DNA of 64,000 nt from Termitomyces sp. T153 (GCA_018296165.2 JACKQL020000008.1:1302001-1366000); one strand, 5' to 3'. Shown: positions 23,126 through 34,900, numbered from the stretch's first letter. Numbers and translations are program-made. Notes: generated by a model not told the origin, from the sequence alone.

Positions 23126-25157
23126 TGTCACAACCTGTTTCTAGAACTTCCCAACCTCTCACCAAGCCACCTCACTTTCCTGGAGTCCTCCCCCCCCCCA
23201 ACACCTCTTTGACTTCCCTGACCTTCAAATACTCATGGCACCCATCCCAGCTAACTCCAATGCTTCTCCAGCAAACACCAACAGTCCCTCTGGCAAACCC
23301 CAATGTGTTTCCTGCAGGCCCTGATGCTTCCCCTTCCCCTCCTGAGCTCCTGGAACCTGCTCCCACTGTTCCTGATGCCAGTGTATGTCACTGCTTTGTC
23401 ACCCTGACTTACCAAACCAGCTCTGAAACATCATGATGACTCTGGATCAGCCCATATTCCCATTTGATCCCATCAATGTATCACCATGGCCTGCCCACTG
23501 ATCATAACTGACACCCATTAACTCTGCACAGCCCCAACAAGCCCCACCATCAGACCCACTATCCCCAGAGCAGTCCCAGTAGTTAGTATATAAGTTATAG
23601 AGTAGCATCCCATACTCTAGGCTTGATATTGCCTAATGTACCATGTTCTAATTAATTGTCTCTTATGTTTTGTGTCTCTTGTTACTGATGCGAAATGTAA
23701 GTTTTGATGCCATCAATTGATCAGATCAACTGATCAAACTTTGTTTTCACAGAGTTTGGAGGCTTAAGTTACACAAAAGCTCATGTAGACATTACAGTCA
23801 TAGATAATATTTAAATTGATTTATTTGCTAGTTGAGATGGCCTCAAACTATTGAATGGGTCCAAAATGTATATAATTCAAGAACCCAAAACAACTAAATA
23901 CTTGTAAGCCTAAGATAGCCACTCCCTGGGGCTAGCTGAGCTGTAGTACATCATTGCTTCCCTTTCTCTCTATTATCCTGTCCTTTTTATACCCCATTGT
24001 CTGTGCATAGACCAGTGTGTTCCACATGGTATTGTACTGCAATAATTGGCCTGTGTGTCATCCTTCCTGCATCATTTTGCCTATCTGTGATTTCCATAGT
24101 TTTTATTCTTTCTTTTCCTACCCCTTCTTTTCCAATGGCTTGTGGTTGTAACCGGGACTCAATAGCATAGCATAGGGATTTTTAAGTAATCATATGCAGT
24201 AGGCATTTTTAATTGTTGGAATTGTTAGCAGTTTATTGCAGAGTTTCATCAGCCTTGATGGCTGATCTCAGATTATGATCTGAGATTGCCATTTTGGCCC
24301 AAGTACTGCCATGGACTTGCCTCTTTGTCAGCTTTTGATCTCTTTTGATTGGTACACTCTGATGTAGTTACTTTGGTCCAGCCATCTCTTTTTGGCATTA
24401 TTTGGGGGAACCATCCTTGATTTTACAAGGTATGTCTTTCTTGTCTACAGTTTTCAATGTTTGGCTTATAGTTTTCAGCCATTTGAATAGAAAACATCTT
24501 TGTCAAGTTCTCATAGTACTTTTGCTGGTCCTCGATTTTGAGGCTGGCATATCATTACATTTTCTCTTCTCTCAGTCTCCCAGTCTAATTTCAGTCTCCC
24601 AGTCTTGTCTTGTCTCTATCTCCATTATTGTCTTGTTATCATTTTGTATCTCCACTTCAATCTATTTTTGTTCTCATCTCAATCTTGCCTTGACTCTGTC
24701 TTGTTTTATTTAACTCTATCTCCTTTATCATACCAAGCCCCTTTCAACTTTAATGCTGTTACAAACTCCATGCATATGATTATAACTCCCAAACATTCAT
24801 AGCCTACTCTGGACCTCACTTTACACTTGGCTCTGAACCCCATCAACATCCATTGATCCCCCATCAAACTCTGGCCCTGCTCCCATCACTTGCATAGCTT
24901 CTGTTTGCCCTGCACCATCAATACTTGCCTCCAGACTTGTACCTGGAACTTTTTCAAGCCCAACCCTTCCTTGTACCTTGTTTCAGACTCCCCCAGACCA
25001 CTTTGTACTTGCTCAGACCACTTCTTTTGGCTGACCCTTGCAAGTATCTGAAGTCTGGACCTCTCCAAAGCACTAGGTTATCAGTGCAGGACATTGCATC
25101 CACCTAGTAAGGACTCACCCAGTTAAGCTGAGCCTCTGTAATCAGCAGAACCTGACA
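23126..25157 (+). mobile_element. A-family LTR (copy A5), 3' LTR, interrupted by D1
   Basis: Preceded by the polypurine tract GAAGAGGGGGTGA, it starts TGTCACAACCTG and ends AACCTGACA at 25157. A D-family LTR splits it at 23685/24555. With A1 and the intervening internal region it forms an LTR-internal-LTR unit, while A1 itself is preceded by another internal region, so the region reads internal-LTR-internal-LTR. Confidence 0.85.
23686..24554 (+). mobile_element. D-family solo LTR (copy D1) inside A5
   Basis: 869 bp, TGATGCGAAATG start and GGCATATCA end, bounded by TTAC at 23682-23685 and 24555-24558 (4-bp, possibly 5-bp, TSD). It includes ATTGATCAGATCAACTGATC and GGAGGCTTAAGTTACA, which recur in inverted orientation at 42786-43018. 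No coding sequence recognised. Confidence 0.75.
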
Positions 25158-25489
25158 CACCTCTTCAGCTAGCACAAACTCTGACCTCATCTCTTCCAAT
25201 ACAACCTCAATTCCTTTATTGATGAAATCAGCCATTGGTTCAACCCTGCTATAGCTCATGTAAGGATGGCCTCAATGGATTTGGTAAGAAGGGGCAGATC
25301 TACCTGCTGCTTGCCCTTGCCCTTTCTGCTGGTCATCAGCAGGTCTGCTTGCTCCTTCCCCTTCTCTTTTCTGCTAGCCTCTGGTGGATCCACTCATTCC
25401 CTTCCCCTTCCCTTTCTGGTGGCTGCTGGTATATCTGCCAAGGGGATTGTTGATGGCCATCAACTGGTGTTATTGGTTCTATTTGTTGT

Positions 25490-26563
25490 TAGTAAATTAT
25501 TTCAGTTGAGAAAATCAGCACTTACCATTGACATACTGGGCAGACTTGGGTTTTATCTGTTACCTTCTTTCTCTTCTTGCCCTTGTTCCTCTGGACCTCT
25601 TCCTTGTGATCCCTTGTGAGGCTGCAGGTTTTCTTGAGAACAAGCCAGCAGGCATCACATGAGGTTCCTTCCTTTGTCTTGAGACACTGCAGCCCCTTCT
25701 TTTGACAGTAGTGGCAAGGGGGGTGGAGCTGTGCCCCTGCACATAGAGGTGCTGTCATCAGGTACTTGCCTAGCCTCATTGACAGTGTAATTTTGCCCTG
25801 CTGGCATTCCTCATCATTGGAATGATTGTTGTTATCACCAGCATTATTGTTGTTGTCTTTATCTGAGGCAACTGATTCATACTTGGAATGGGTAGGTGGG
25901 GGAGGACTATGAGGGGGAGTTCAGGCAATGTATTTCCTTCATTCTCATTGGGGAATCTCTGCTTTACTAGCCTTTCTTATCAGCCAGGGTCAGCCTGGTA
26001 TCAGCTCTGCTGGGGACAACAAACTTGATGCAAATTCTCTACCCAGTTTCAATGAAGGACCCACTGGTAGCACTGGGGCCACTGCTAGCATTGGCAGATT
26101 GATTGCTGAAATCCATTTCAATATTCCTGACAGTGACAGATCCAACACTGTATATGGACCTGCCACTCCTGCTACTGCTTGGCCCTTGTTGGCCTTCTGG
26201 GCTTCCTTCCTCACCTGTGTCTCCTCACCTGTGTCTCCTTAAAATACACCCATGCCTTCTCTTTCAACTCCTCAGTTGCCTTTGCATCTGACAACTTGCC
26301 TGATAGAATTTAGAGGGCCTCATTGAAGAAGCTTTTTATAGCCTCCAGGCCAAGTTGTTTGTTCTTGGCCTGGGAAATTTGCTTCCACAAAGATTTTTTG
26401 AACACCATCTGTGAGTGTTGCATATTTTCCTACAAGAAGGGTCACTCACCAGTTCCTTGGCCCTAACCTGGAGATCAGACAGGTCTCCCCTCAAAGCAGA
26501 GACAAACACAGAGTTCTCAGTGTTGTAGAGCTTTGTAAAAGGGGCCTCAGCTGATGTAGACAT
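25490..26563 (-). pseudogene. decayed gene with Zn(II)2Cys6-like cysteine cluster
   Basis: Minus-strand protein-like sequence starting MSTSAEAPFTKLYNTENSVF at 26563. An N-terminal helical part (LRGDLSDLQVRAKELV) is followed by a break, then KAWVYFKETQ-type sequence near 26.24 kb. At 25716-25624 a cysteine cluster begins CHYCQKKGLQC and fits C-x2-C-x6-C-x8-C-x2-C-x7-C. This is the spacing of the fungal binuclear zinc cluster. A very basic tail follows (KRKKVTDK). Several stops and probable unspliced introns prevent a full model. It is CG-poor and sits just beyond LTR A5. Similar Cys-cluster proteins with no DNA-binding evidence are common near mushroom transposons, so a transcription factor role is not claimed. 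Confidence 0.45.
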
Positions 26564-26769
26564 TGTGTAGTGGACAGCAATGAGCAAATAATAATGAGCA
26601 GTGGCTGGTGAGCTAAAGAGGGCTTGAAAGTCAAGAATTTCAAAATTGAGTCATGTGCCTCTGTTGATCTACATGCACTGTCCAAAAGAAGTATGGCTTT
26701 CAAAGAAGGTTGCAGCTTCCAATGAATTTGATGCTTTGATGAGATTTTGATGGCTGCCAAAGATGATTG

Positions 26770-27440
26770 ATGCCGTCCAAAGAATCTGATCCCTTATGGA
26801 GAATTCTGATGCATTCCCAAGCATCTAGCAATACCATGACCAATATGTGTTCTCCATTGATTTTTTTCAACTGGCATAATGCTGTCTTTCTATTCTTTGA
26901 TTATTAATTCTGGAGTTAGAATAGATCTTCATATCACTATTCCCATATTTCCAGGAGAGAGTCTGGGCCAAATGTGTCCATTTAAATGGCTTGTAGCCAA
27001 TGATGGTACCAGCTTTGGCTACACCCAGTCTTCTCAGTGGCTTTCTGCTGGCGGTTAATAGATAGGTTCTTGAGGGCAGATTTTGTTACAAGTGGCAGTG
27101 GCTAGTCATGCAAAATAGCTAGTGGCAGACCTGCTGCCAGTCTGCTGACATCAGCAGATTGTAGTGTTCAGTGGCCATGACAGGCTGGTCACTGCAAAAG
27201 GTAATTGCAATGGACCCAGTCATATTAGCAGCTACAGATCCTGGTCAAAGGACTCCACTGGATATGTATCATACAGCATGCTGTACGGCCTTCATAGCAC
27301 CTGTATAATACACTACATTGCAGGGATTTTGCTATGATGCAGCAGACTCCACCAGTGGTGTAGGATACCACACAAAGCATGCTCCATTGTACTGTATGAC
27401 ACACTACCTATGTATGTCTCTATGTGCCACAAGGTTGGCA
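26770..27440. other. no gene recognised (CG-poor transposon-derived DNA)
   Basis: Composition matches the surrounding decayed elements. It contains several near-repeats around ATACAGCATGCTGTACGG and GTATCATACAGC, but no open frame with recognisable protein features. Confidence 0.5.
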
Positions 27441-27559
27441 AACATTTTCCTCAATCCTGTATCATATACATCCAGTTGAATGGTGAAGCCTTTGCCTCTA
27501 ATGCTCTGAGAATTGCCTGGGTCCTCTCTTGCATGAATGCAGGTCAAGCCTCAACCTAC

Positions 27560-28000
27560 ATGGTGCACATTTTCTGAGAGCTTTTCTGGCAGGACAGAGT
27601 TTGAGAAAGAGTTTAGAGCCAAGTTCTCCACCCTTGATCCTGCCAGGACTGCTGCTCTTGTTCTTTGAGACTGTTGAGACTGAACCCAGTGCAGTTAGGG
27701 GAAGCAATTGTTAGCTGAGTACATTAACACATTCCATGTCTTAGTTGAGCAGGCTGGATATCCAGATGGTCTGCAGTTGTGCTTAACCTTCCACAATGGA
27801 CTCCACCCTTTTCTCATGGATCATATTGACAGTATGGCTGGCAAGAGCTGGACAATGAGCATGTTGACACCTTGTACAAGGTGGCATGTGAGCAGTGGTA
27901 GTTGATGGAGCAGCATGAGATGCAATGGACACAGCACCTGAAATTGACATAGTCAGGGTTCCCATGTGCAGCAGGATCATCTAGAAGCTATGCTAAAATT
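27560..28000 (+). pseudogene. gypsy gag (capsid) fragment
   Basis: Plus-strand capsid-like sequence: FEKEFRAKFSTLDPARTAAL, then after an in-frame stop cluster AEYINTFHVLVEQAGYPDGL and LQLCLTFHNGLHPFLMDHID. The Y-x4-F-x2-L...AGYPDG...F-x2-GL pattern is that of Ty3/gypsy gag capsid. Downstream sequence (GRPDDEHVDTLYK-like) is frame-shifted. The fragment ends near the sharp change to normal CG content at about 28.08 kb. Confidence 0.65.
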
Positions 28001-28419
28001 GGAATCAAATAAGAAGAGAGGAAAAAAACAGGCATATGACAGGAAGCCAACCAACAACTTGTATAGCACCTAGACCTTGACCATTTTCGATATCTGAAGG
28101 AAGATTCTCAATCTTTGCCATGATAAGATGGCACAAAGTCCCATTGAAATTGGGAACCAAAATGAAGAGAGCAGAACTTGAGATCGTTACAGCGCGTCCG
28201 TGTCAATTCTTATCTTCACGGTTACAACCATATCATAAGTGGATTACTGTTACCAATCGAATGTACATGAAATTGAATGCTTTAATTATACTAACGGACT
28301 GGAACTTCATATATACATGTGTCCCAAGTATTACAAGGCCCAGATAAAAGAAAATGAAAGGTCAGAACGACTTTCTGCAGCTACATGAAATTGTCAACTG
28401 TAGATCCTCGCAACCGGAT

Positions 28420-29175
28420 TCACGCGAACAAATTCTGGGTCAGTAAAGTTTCCTCGATCAATAAGAAGAGGAGTTGGATAATGCGTGGCAATTGGATTCT
28501 GCTCGTTATACGGGTAATATCTGTAGGCCATGTGGTCAGTGATTGGCTCGCGCGTCTCGTTGCACCTGCCCGAGCAATAACCGTTTTCAATGAGCCTGAG
28601 GAGGAATTGAGTCCTATGTAAATTGACAAAATGAACTGTTGGTCGTCGGAATATGGGTAAATTCCTTACACAAAATCACGGCAACCGACAAATGTGATTC
28701 CGATCATTGTAAACTTAAACTTTTCGAGCCTGTAGTGTTGAAGGATAGATATCAAATGCCCAACTGTAAGGTTGGCCGCAAGGTTAACACTGAAGGTATG
28801 CATCGTATTGAAAGTGGGTCCTTCATAACGAATGAGCTTCAGTCTGAGGTCGCCCTTCGTAATATCGTGCTCATAGTAGCCTTTGTTGGAGTCTATGCTC
28901 GCACTAGCTACTTCCATAGAAATGAGCACCCCAAAGAAAGGTTTCGTGGATTCGCGTTCTCCAGAAGACAAGGTATTCAAGAAAGGTACACGGATGACGG
29001 CGTGGTTCTTTCGCTTGTATGATTGTAGGGTGCGAGTGGCGTCCCGTGCCGGATCCCCTGTCGTGGCAAGATCTCCAACATCGATAAATTCAATGAAGAG
29101 GAGTCCACCGAGGAGAACATCGGTGATCTGAGTCGGTACATACGATGAACCTATCTTGTAGGAAGTAGTAGCCAT
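28420..29175 (-). CDS. hypothetical protein, probably two exons
   Basis: ATG at 29175 opens an uninterrupted 169-codon frame to 28666 (MATTSYKIGSSYVP, LGGLLFIEFIDVGDL, VIRVPFLNTLSS). A 54-nt intron (28689-28636, GTCGGT...AACAG) would join it in frame to a second segment ending at 28420, giving about 234 residues. The donor is weak, so the single-exon form ending at 28666 is also possible. No family recognised; the sequence has the beta-rich look of a small soluble domain, without signal peptide or membrane segment. CG content is normal, unlike the transposons to its left. Confidence 0.4.
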
Positions 29176-30408
29176 CTGTCATCGGAAATCGTAATCATTT
29201 ACGGTAATGCGATAGCGGACAATGCGGAAAACTTACGATAGTCGGGTTATTCCAGAGGGATAGGTAGTCGTAGCAGTTCACTAACAGAGAATAGTATTTG
29301 CGATAAGGAAGTAAAGTCCACCGTATTTATGAGTAGTTGTAATTTCCCCCTTTCGAGAAACAACAAAAATGTTGACCACTTTGTTTTTTCCGATTGGAGA
29401 CACATGATTTCCAAAGCTCTGCTCATAATGGGAATATTACAGTTCCAGCCTCGCTGTCGTATCAAGTGACATAACACGTTCAGAACCTTTGTGCTTGCTT
29501 GTACATACTAGATGTATGATATCTTGATGGCGACAGTAAGAAAGCCTGAAAGTCCCAGTAAGGATATACCGGTAATGTCATTTTATTGCATCATAGCATT
29601 GTGATGTATTGTGTGCATTACAATACAATACACACAATACTATGATGATCCAGCCAGGCACAAAATGCATCATACTGCGGCAATGACCTTTGAGATATGG
29701 AACGTTCATTGATCAGACTAATGGAACAAGTCAAGTATAGGTCAAATACGAACTTTGAAGCCTCATTGCCTTGTGGAATGAGGTCACAATGCAGTCGTTC
29801 CCCACGTAGAAAGTGAAACTTGGAACACGGGGGACGACGTCTGGGCGATGGATATGGATCACCACGTATAAAAGACCGTGGAAGGAAATAGGCTCTTAAA
29901 AGTCTCGTAGACAACGTATAAAAGACCGTGGAAGGAGATAGACTCTTAGAAGTCTCGTAGACCAATTCGCAAGTCAACGTGCAATGGGTGCAATGGGGTG
30001 CCACCTTAGCGAGTGAATACCAGCACTTGTTCAACCGCAGGGGCAATAGATAACAGAATCAGCACAAGCAAGGACAATCAAAAGTCTCCGCCACTTGTAT
30101 TGTTGTTGCATTGTTATATTTTCCACTGGGGGCCATTGCCTCAAGCCTTGTTCTGTTTTCGAACACGAACAATGGTCAAAAAATATATCCCTGCTGTATG
30201 GAAGGGTCAAGACAAAACGATCGACGGTAATACATTTGCCAAGGGGTAATCATATCTCTGCTTGATCTCTGCTTGTCAGAAAGATTTAAGGGCAAAACCG
30301 TCGACGTTTACCAAGGTGTATACTTATTTATCAACCACCAAACAAAATTGATCTGTGCGTTCTTTTCGGATACAAATTAAAATTCGCTTTTGACCATTTC
30401 TCTTCGGC
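29176..30408. other. intergenic region with a 50-bp tandem duplication
   Basis: Spacer between the hypothetical gene and the APH-like gene. It holds two adjacent near-identical 50-bp units (29863-29912 and 29913-29962: ACGTATAAAAGACCGTGG, then CTCTTA.AAGTCTCGTAGAC) and a short palindromic TTGTATTGTAATG/CATTACAATACAA-type stretch near 29605-29640. No gene recognised. Confidence 0.5.
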
Positions 30409-31382
30409 ATGTCTATTTCTACGGAGATTGTTCCCCGCGCTATTCCTGGTCTTCCCTCTCGTGAGGTGCTCGCCGCTCTATGTAGTGCCCATGAATCTGA
30501 ACATTTCAATCACTATCGAACCAGAATTTCTCACTTCATCTATAGACCCCCAAAGCGCCGCAGTATCTGCAGTCTCTTTAAGAGCCAACGTATCTCCGAA
30601 CCAATCGCCCTTATAAAATTTGGCTATCATGTCACCCTCAGCGAGGCTCGTACACAGATATATGTCTTCCAACATCTCAAGCGCGATCCTTCCCCACCTT
30701 TTCGGGTCGCGGAAGTCTATGATGCATGGGAGGACCGTTCGTGGGGCTTCATTGTCATGGAATACATACCAGGCGTCACCGCCACTGCAATAGATTGTCC
30801 TCGTATCGCAGCTGCAATTCACTGGCTATTAGCGTTGCCACTTCCTGATGACGGGAAACTAGGGCCTGTAGGTGGTGGGCCAATGCGTCATTGCCTGTGG
30901 CGAGACGAAGAGGGGCCCACGTATGAGTCTGTCGAACAAATGGACACACATTTTAATAACGTACGTCTTTTTGTGTCTGGTTTACTGAACATATATGATA
31001 CACTTGAACATAGATACTGAAATTCCAGGGGTTTGCAGTGAATCTATCTGCCGATCCTGTCTGTTTCTACTATGAAGATATCGATTTTGGCAACTTTCTT
31101 GTAGCTGGTGATCAACTATATGTCATTGATTTTGAGCATACTGGGTTCGCGCCGACATCGTTCATGAGCTACTCACTTGCAAATCCACGGGCGAGATCTA
31201 ATTCAATTCTTTCACATATCAAATTTCCAAAATCGGACAACGTACGGGGTCTCGGTCGTGCCGCTTATTTTTTCTTTATGACTGGTAACAACCGTATAGG
31301 TACGTGTGAAGATCCATTGTTGGAGGTCATAGGGAAGTTGATGAGTACTCCTATAGGCTGGAATAAGCCTATCAGGTTCTAG
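30409..31382 (+). CDS. APH-like phosphotransferase family protein
   Basis: Two exons, 30409-30960 and 31029-31382, with a 68-nt intron (GTACGT...TTCCAG), give 301 residues. Features: an N-lobe with VTLSEARTQIYVFQHL, hinge WGFIVMEYIPG at about residue 123, the catalytic-loop equivalent YYEDIDFGNFLV and the metal-binding segment LYVIDFEHTGFAP. These are the marks of the aminoglycoside-phosphotransferase/choline-kinase-like fold. The usual His of the HGD motif is not present, which is common in fungal members with an SDM.xSNFG-type loop. Substrate unknown; nothing suggests antibiotic resistance. The nearest neighbours are unrelated. Confidence 0.75.
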
Positions 31383-31639
31383 AAAATTGAAGGAAAGATC
31401 CAGAGGGCTGCTTTCTGTGTATCGCGATACCATGTTTTTGTCCAAATGTTCATATTTGTTGTCATCCCAAATGCTGTTTTGTATGGAATGAACTTCATGA
31501 CCAATATGTAAGTAAATAGTTTCAGTAGGTACGTGCAGTGAGACAAAAAACGACGATATAAATCTAAGAGCCCCACAGCCCCTAACAGCCCCTAAACTTG
31601 ATATATTTGGTTAGCTCTCTTTATTCTTCTGGCCACTAA
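31383..31639. other. short spacer, no gene recognised
   Basis: Contains the tandem CCCCACAGCCCCTAACAGCCCC near 31575 and otherwise no recognisable feature. It separates the APH-like gene from the LINE fragment. Confidence 0.4.
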
Positions 31640-32640
31640 GGCCAAACGTGCGGTTCAAGGAATGAAGATATTAGCAAACACGGTATAAGGGCTCGATCAG
31701 ATACATCTGCGGACAATGTACAGGGCTTGTGTACTACCTGTCATCACATATGCGAGCCCTGCGTGGTGGACGAACCGGAAGAAACATTTAAATGCACTCA
31801 ATACAATACAGAACGATGCACTTTGACATATGGCTTGAGCATTCAGAACAACACCCGTGAATGCCCTGGAGATAGAGATGGCGATACCCCCAATTCGCCT
31901 AACCCCCTGGACCGTACACTAGCTAGGTATGCTGACAGACTGCATAGATTAAACAGATCACACCCGGATATGACGAGACTGCCAGACGAGTGGAGGACAG
32001 GAATACCTGCAGACTCTCCCCCACCACCACCGTCACGACGCTGCCCAAGGAACCCAATGGCCAGACCAAAAGGTAGACTGCGATGCCGAGATGATGGGGT
32101 TTACTACTGCAGCAAAATTTGCGACAGATATGGCAAGGAGTCGAGAGATCACTAATGTTTACCTATTTGCAGATAACTCAGCGGCCATATCAAGCATATA
32201 CAGAGTGTGTCAAAAACTGATGCAGACATTCACTCGCACTGTCAATAGATTCCTAGACAAAAAACCGAACAGGACAGTGACAATGCAGTGGTGCCTGAAA
32301 CATAAAGACATTGAGGGCAACAGGAGAGCTGATGAAGCGGTGAAGGAGGGAGCCCACATGTGGCAGGCCAAGTATGTTACACTTGCACATGCAAAATGTA
32401 GGATAAAGGAACATGTACTGGAGGCCTGGAGGAAAACATGGCTAAAGACACCCTCTACTGGAGGCTTTGCACCATCAAACAGACTTCCCCCAAGTGCCAA
32501 GCCAAGAAAACACATTTATGAACTGCCAAGAGAAGTTTTTGCTAGACTCACACAATGCCAAACATGCCACACATACTTAGGAGGTATATATATACTTTGG
32601 CTCACAGGTAAATTCAAAGAAAAGGGGTGATCAGAAATAG
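31640..32640 (+). pseudogene. non-LTR retrotransposon (LINE) fragment: RT end plus RNase H
   Basis: Plus-strand sequence reads TKAKRAVQGMKILANTV, then MYRACVLPVITYASPAWWT (the end of the LINE RT region). After several frame changes an RNase H domain follows with VYLFADNSAAISSIYR and WCLKHKDIEGNRRADEAVK (catalytic Asp in FADN; HK-x-I-x-GN-x-RAD box), then a C-terminal QCQTCHTYLG segment. At least three stops or frameshifts occur between 31.69 and 32.09 kb; the last part (32091-32630) is an open 179-codon frame. A 5'-truncated, dead copy. Confidence 0.75.
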
Positions 32641-33047
32641 CTGGCAGTCTCATAGGTCTCTCAGAAGATCCAGAAGAAACATCATTTATATGGGGGGGGA
32701 GAGGGGGGGGCATTAGTACCCCTACCCTGTGCTATAGAATCAAAATGCAAAGGTGGCATAGGTGGCATAGTAGCATTGACCTGCTCAAAATTATGAGAAG
32801 AAGCTCTATTGTCTTGGTTTGCATGTCAATCATCAGGATCAGTCATTTGTAATAATTGTAGTCTACCTTGAGAGCAAGACTGTTGTCTTTGACTGTCAGA
32901 AGTACTGGGTAGTTCTTGATTATAAGGTTGCCTAAATTTTCTCAATAAATAAAGAATCAAAGAATAGTTAATGAAGACTCACATAATCAAGGAAGGCTTG
33001 GAAAGCAAATTGATAAAGAAGATTGGAAGTAACCAATAAAAAGATTT
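32641..33047. other. CG-poor spacer with G runs
   Basis: Between the LINE fragment and LTR A6. Contains GGGGGGGGAGAGGGGGGGGC at about 32693-32712 and a tandem GGTGGCATA pair near 32753. No gene recognised. Confidence 0.45.
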
Positions 33048-34109
33048 TGTCAGGTTCTGCTGACTATGGGGGCTCAGCTACACTGGCAAGTCCTTACTAG
33101 GTGGACACAATGTCCTGTGCTTATAACCTAGCATTCTGGAGGTGGTGCAGACTATAGGGACTTGCAAGGGGAAGCCAAGAGAAGCAGCCTGAGCAAGTCT
33201 GGAGGGGTCTGGGGAGGTCTAAGACCAAGTATATTAAACATTAGGCTTGGGCAGGCATTAGCAACAAGTTTGTGGGCACATAAATAGAATGTGGAGTAAG
33301 CAGAGGCTTTGCAAGTGATGGGAGTGGAGCTGGAGTTTGATGGGGGATCAATCAAGACTGATGGGTTCTGGAGCAGAGTGAGGAGTGAGGTCTGGAGTTG
33401 TCATAAGAATGTTTGAAGGTTGTAGTGCATGTGCAGAGTTTGTAATGATGTTGGAGATGAAAAGGACTTAGGAAAACAAAGGAAATAGAGACAGTCAAGA
33501 TGAGACAGAGATGAGATGAGACAGATCTGAGGAAAGAAATAGATATGAGGCTAAAGATAGAAATGGAGACAGAACAGAAAGAGACACAAGACACAAGTAA
33601 CCAATTAATGTAATATCAAGACTAGAGTATGAGGTGGTACTCTACAACTTATATACTGATTACTGGAGAGCTCTGAGGGACAGCAGGTGTGGTGGCAAGG
33701 CTCAACAGAGCTATGTGGAGTCAATAGGTGTTGGTTGTGATTAGGGGGCAGGCCATGGCAATATTTTGATGGGGTCAGTTGGGGACATGGGCCATTCCAG
33801 AGTTGTTGTGATGCTCTGGGGATGGTCAGGCAAACCAGGGAGATGAGTTGGTGACATACACCAGAGTCAGGAACAGTGGGGGAGGGTCCCAGGGGCTCAG
33901 GAGAGTCAAGGAAAGCATCAACAGCTGCAGAGAAGGTGTTGGAGTTAGCCAGGGGGCCATTGGGGTTTGCTGGAGAAGTGTTAGAGTTATCTGGAGTGGG
34001 TGCAGAGGGTGGACAAAGGTTGACAGAGTTCAATGGGGCGTTGGGGAGAGCTCCTGAGAAGCAAGCAGGTGGGGAACAAGGTCAGGGGTCCAGGGAGCAG
34101 GTTGTGACA
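33048..34109 (-). mobile_element. A-family LTR (copy A6), 3' LTR on the minus strand
   Basis: On the plus strand TGTCAGGTTCTGCTGACT to GGTTGTGACA. It is followed at 34110-34135 by the complement of the polypurine tract and pol-distal sequence (CACCCCTCCTTCAGCATTGAGACCCTCAAG). That marks it as the 3' LTR of a minus-oriented element whose internal region begins at 34110. CG-depleted. The internal region is cut off after about 110 bp by the direct repeats at 34225. Confidence 0.85.
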
Positions 34110-34224
34110 TCACCCCTCCTTCAGCATTGAGACCCTCAAGATGCAGGGTGCAGGTTGGGGATTGGCAGGAGCATGGGAATCAAAGCCAGGTAATATTGAT
34201 CAATCTGCAGCAAGCAGCAGCAGT

Positions 34225-34518
34225 TGTAAAGGCAACCTCTGGAGGCTGTGGCTCAATCACATAGCTGGCAAAGGGAAATCCAAAGTCTATTCAGTACTGT
34301 ATAGTGTCTACTGAGATAACTACTCACCTGGCAAAGGGAAATCCAAAGAGAACAAGTCTGGGGATTCCCTAAGCCAGGTGTGACACTTCAGAGGCTTTAG
34401 AAGTGTGAAAAACAACTGTACAGTATGACAGAGAAAAAAGACAAAAGTGATGTGTCAGCAGTTGGTCAGCAGTTACATAAGCTGGTGGCAGTGTCAAAGG
34501 GGCCACACTTGTCTGAAT
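34225..34518. repeat. about 294-bp direct repeat, left copy
   Basis: Starts TGTAAAGGCAACCTCTGGAG and ends CACACTTGTCTGAAT. Matches 35183-35475 with few differences. It could be the terminal repeat of a small non-autonomous element whose interior is the 59-bp array and AT-rich DNA, but the ends do not have clean TG...CA termini and no TSD was found. Confidence 0.75.
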
Positions 34519-34559
34519 GAGCTATGCACTGTGCCTTCCGCATGGGCCTGTAGCTCTTG

Positions 34560-34900
34560 CTTCATCCCAGACCCAACCTCACTTTGTTTGGTTAGGTCCT
34601 CAATATTCTACTCAATGCTTCATCCCAGACCCAACCTCACTTTGTTCCATTAGGTCCTTGTAATTCAAACTTAATGCTTCATTCCAGACCCAACCTCACT
34701 TTGTTCGGTTAGGTCCTTGTATTTCAAACTCAATGCTAAGTCCCAGACCCAACCTCACTTTGTTCAGTTAGGTCCTTGTATTTCAAACTCAATGCTTCAT
34801 CTCAGACCCAACCTCACCTTGTTCCGTTAGGTCTTTGTATTTCTAACTCAAGACTAAGTCTCAGACCTCATTGGCTAACTCTTTGCATTCTCTCAACTCA
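34560..34900. repeat. 59-bp minisatellite
   Basis: Five clear units start at 34560, 34618, 34677, 34736 and 34795 (CTTCATCCCAGACCCAACCTC, then ACTTTGTTCGGTTAGGTCCT), followed by one or two decayed units from 34854. The array lies between the two 294-bp direct repeats and continues into AT-rich sequence to about 35160. Confidence 0.88.
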
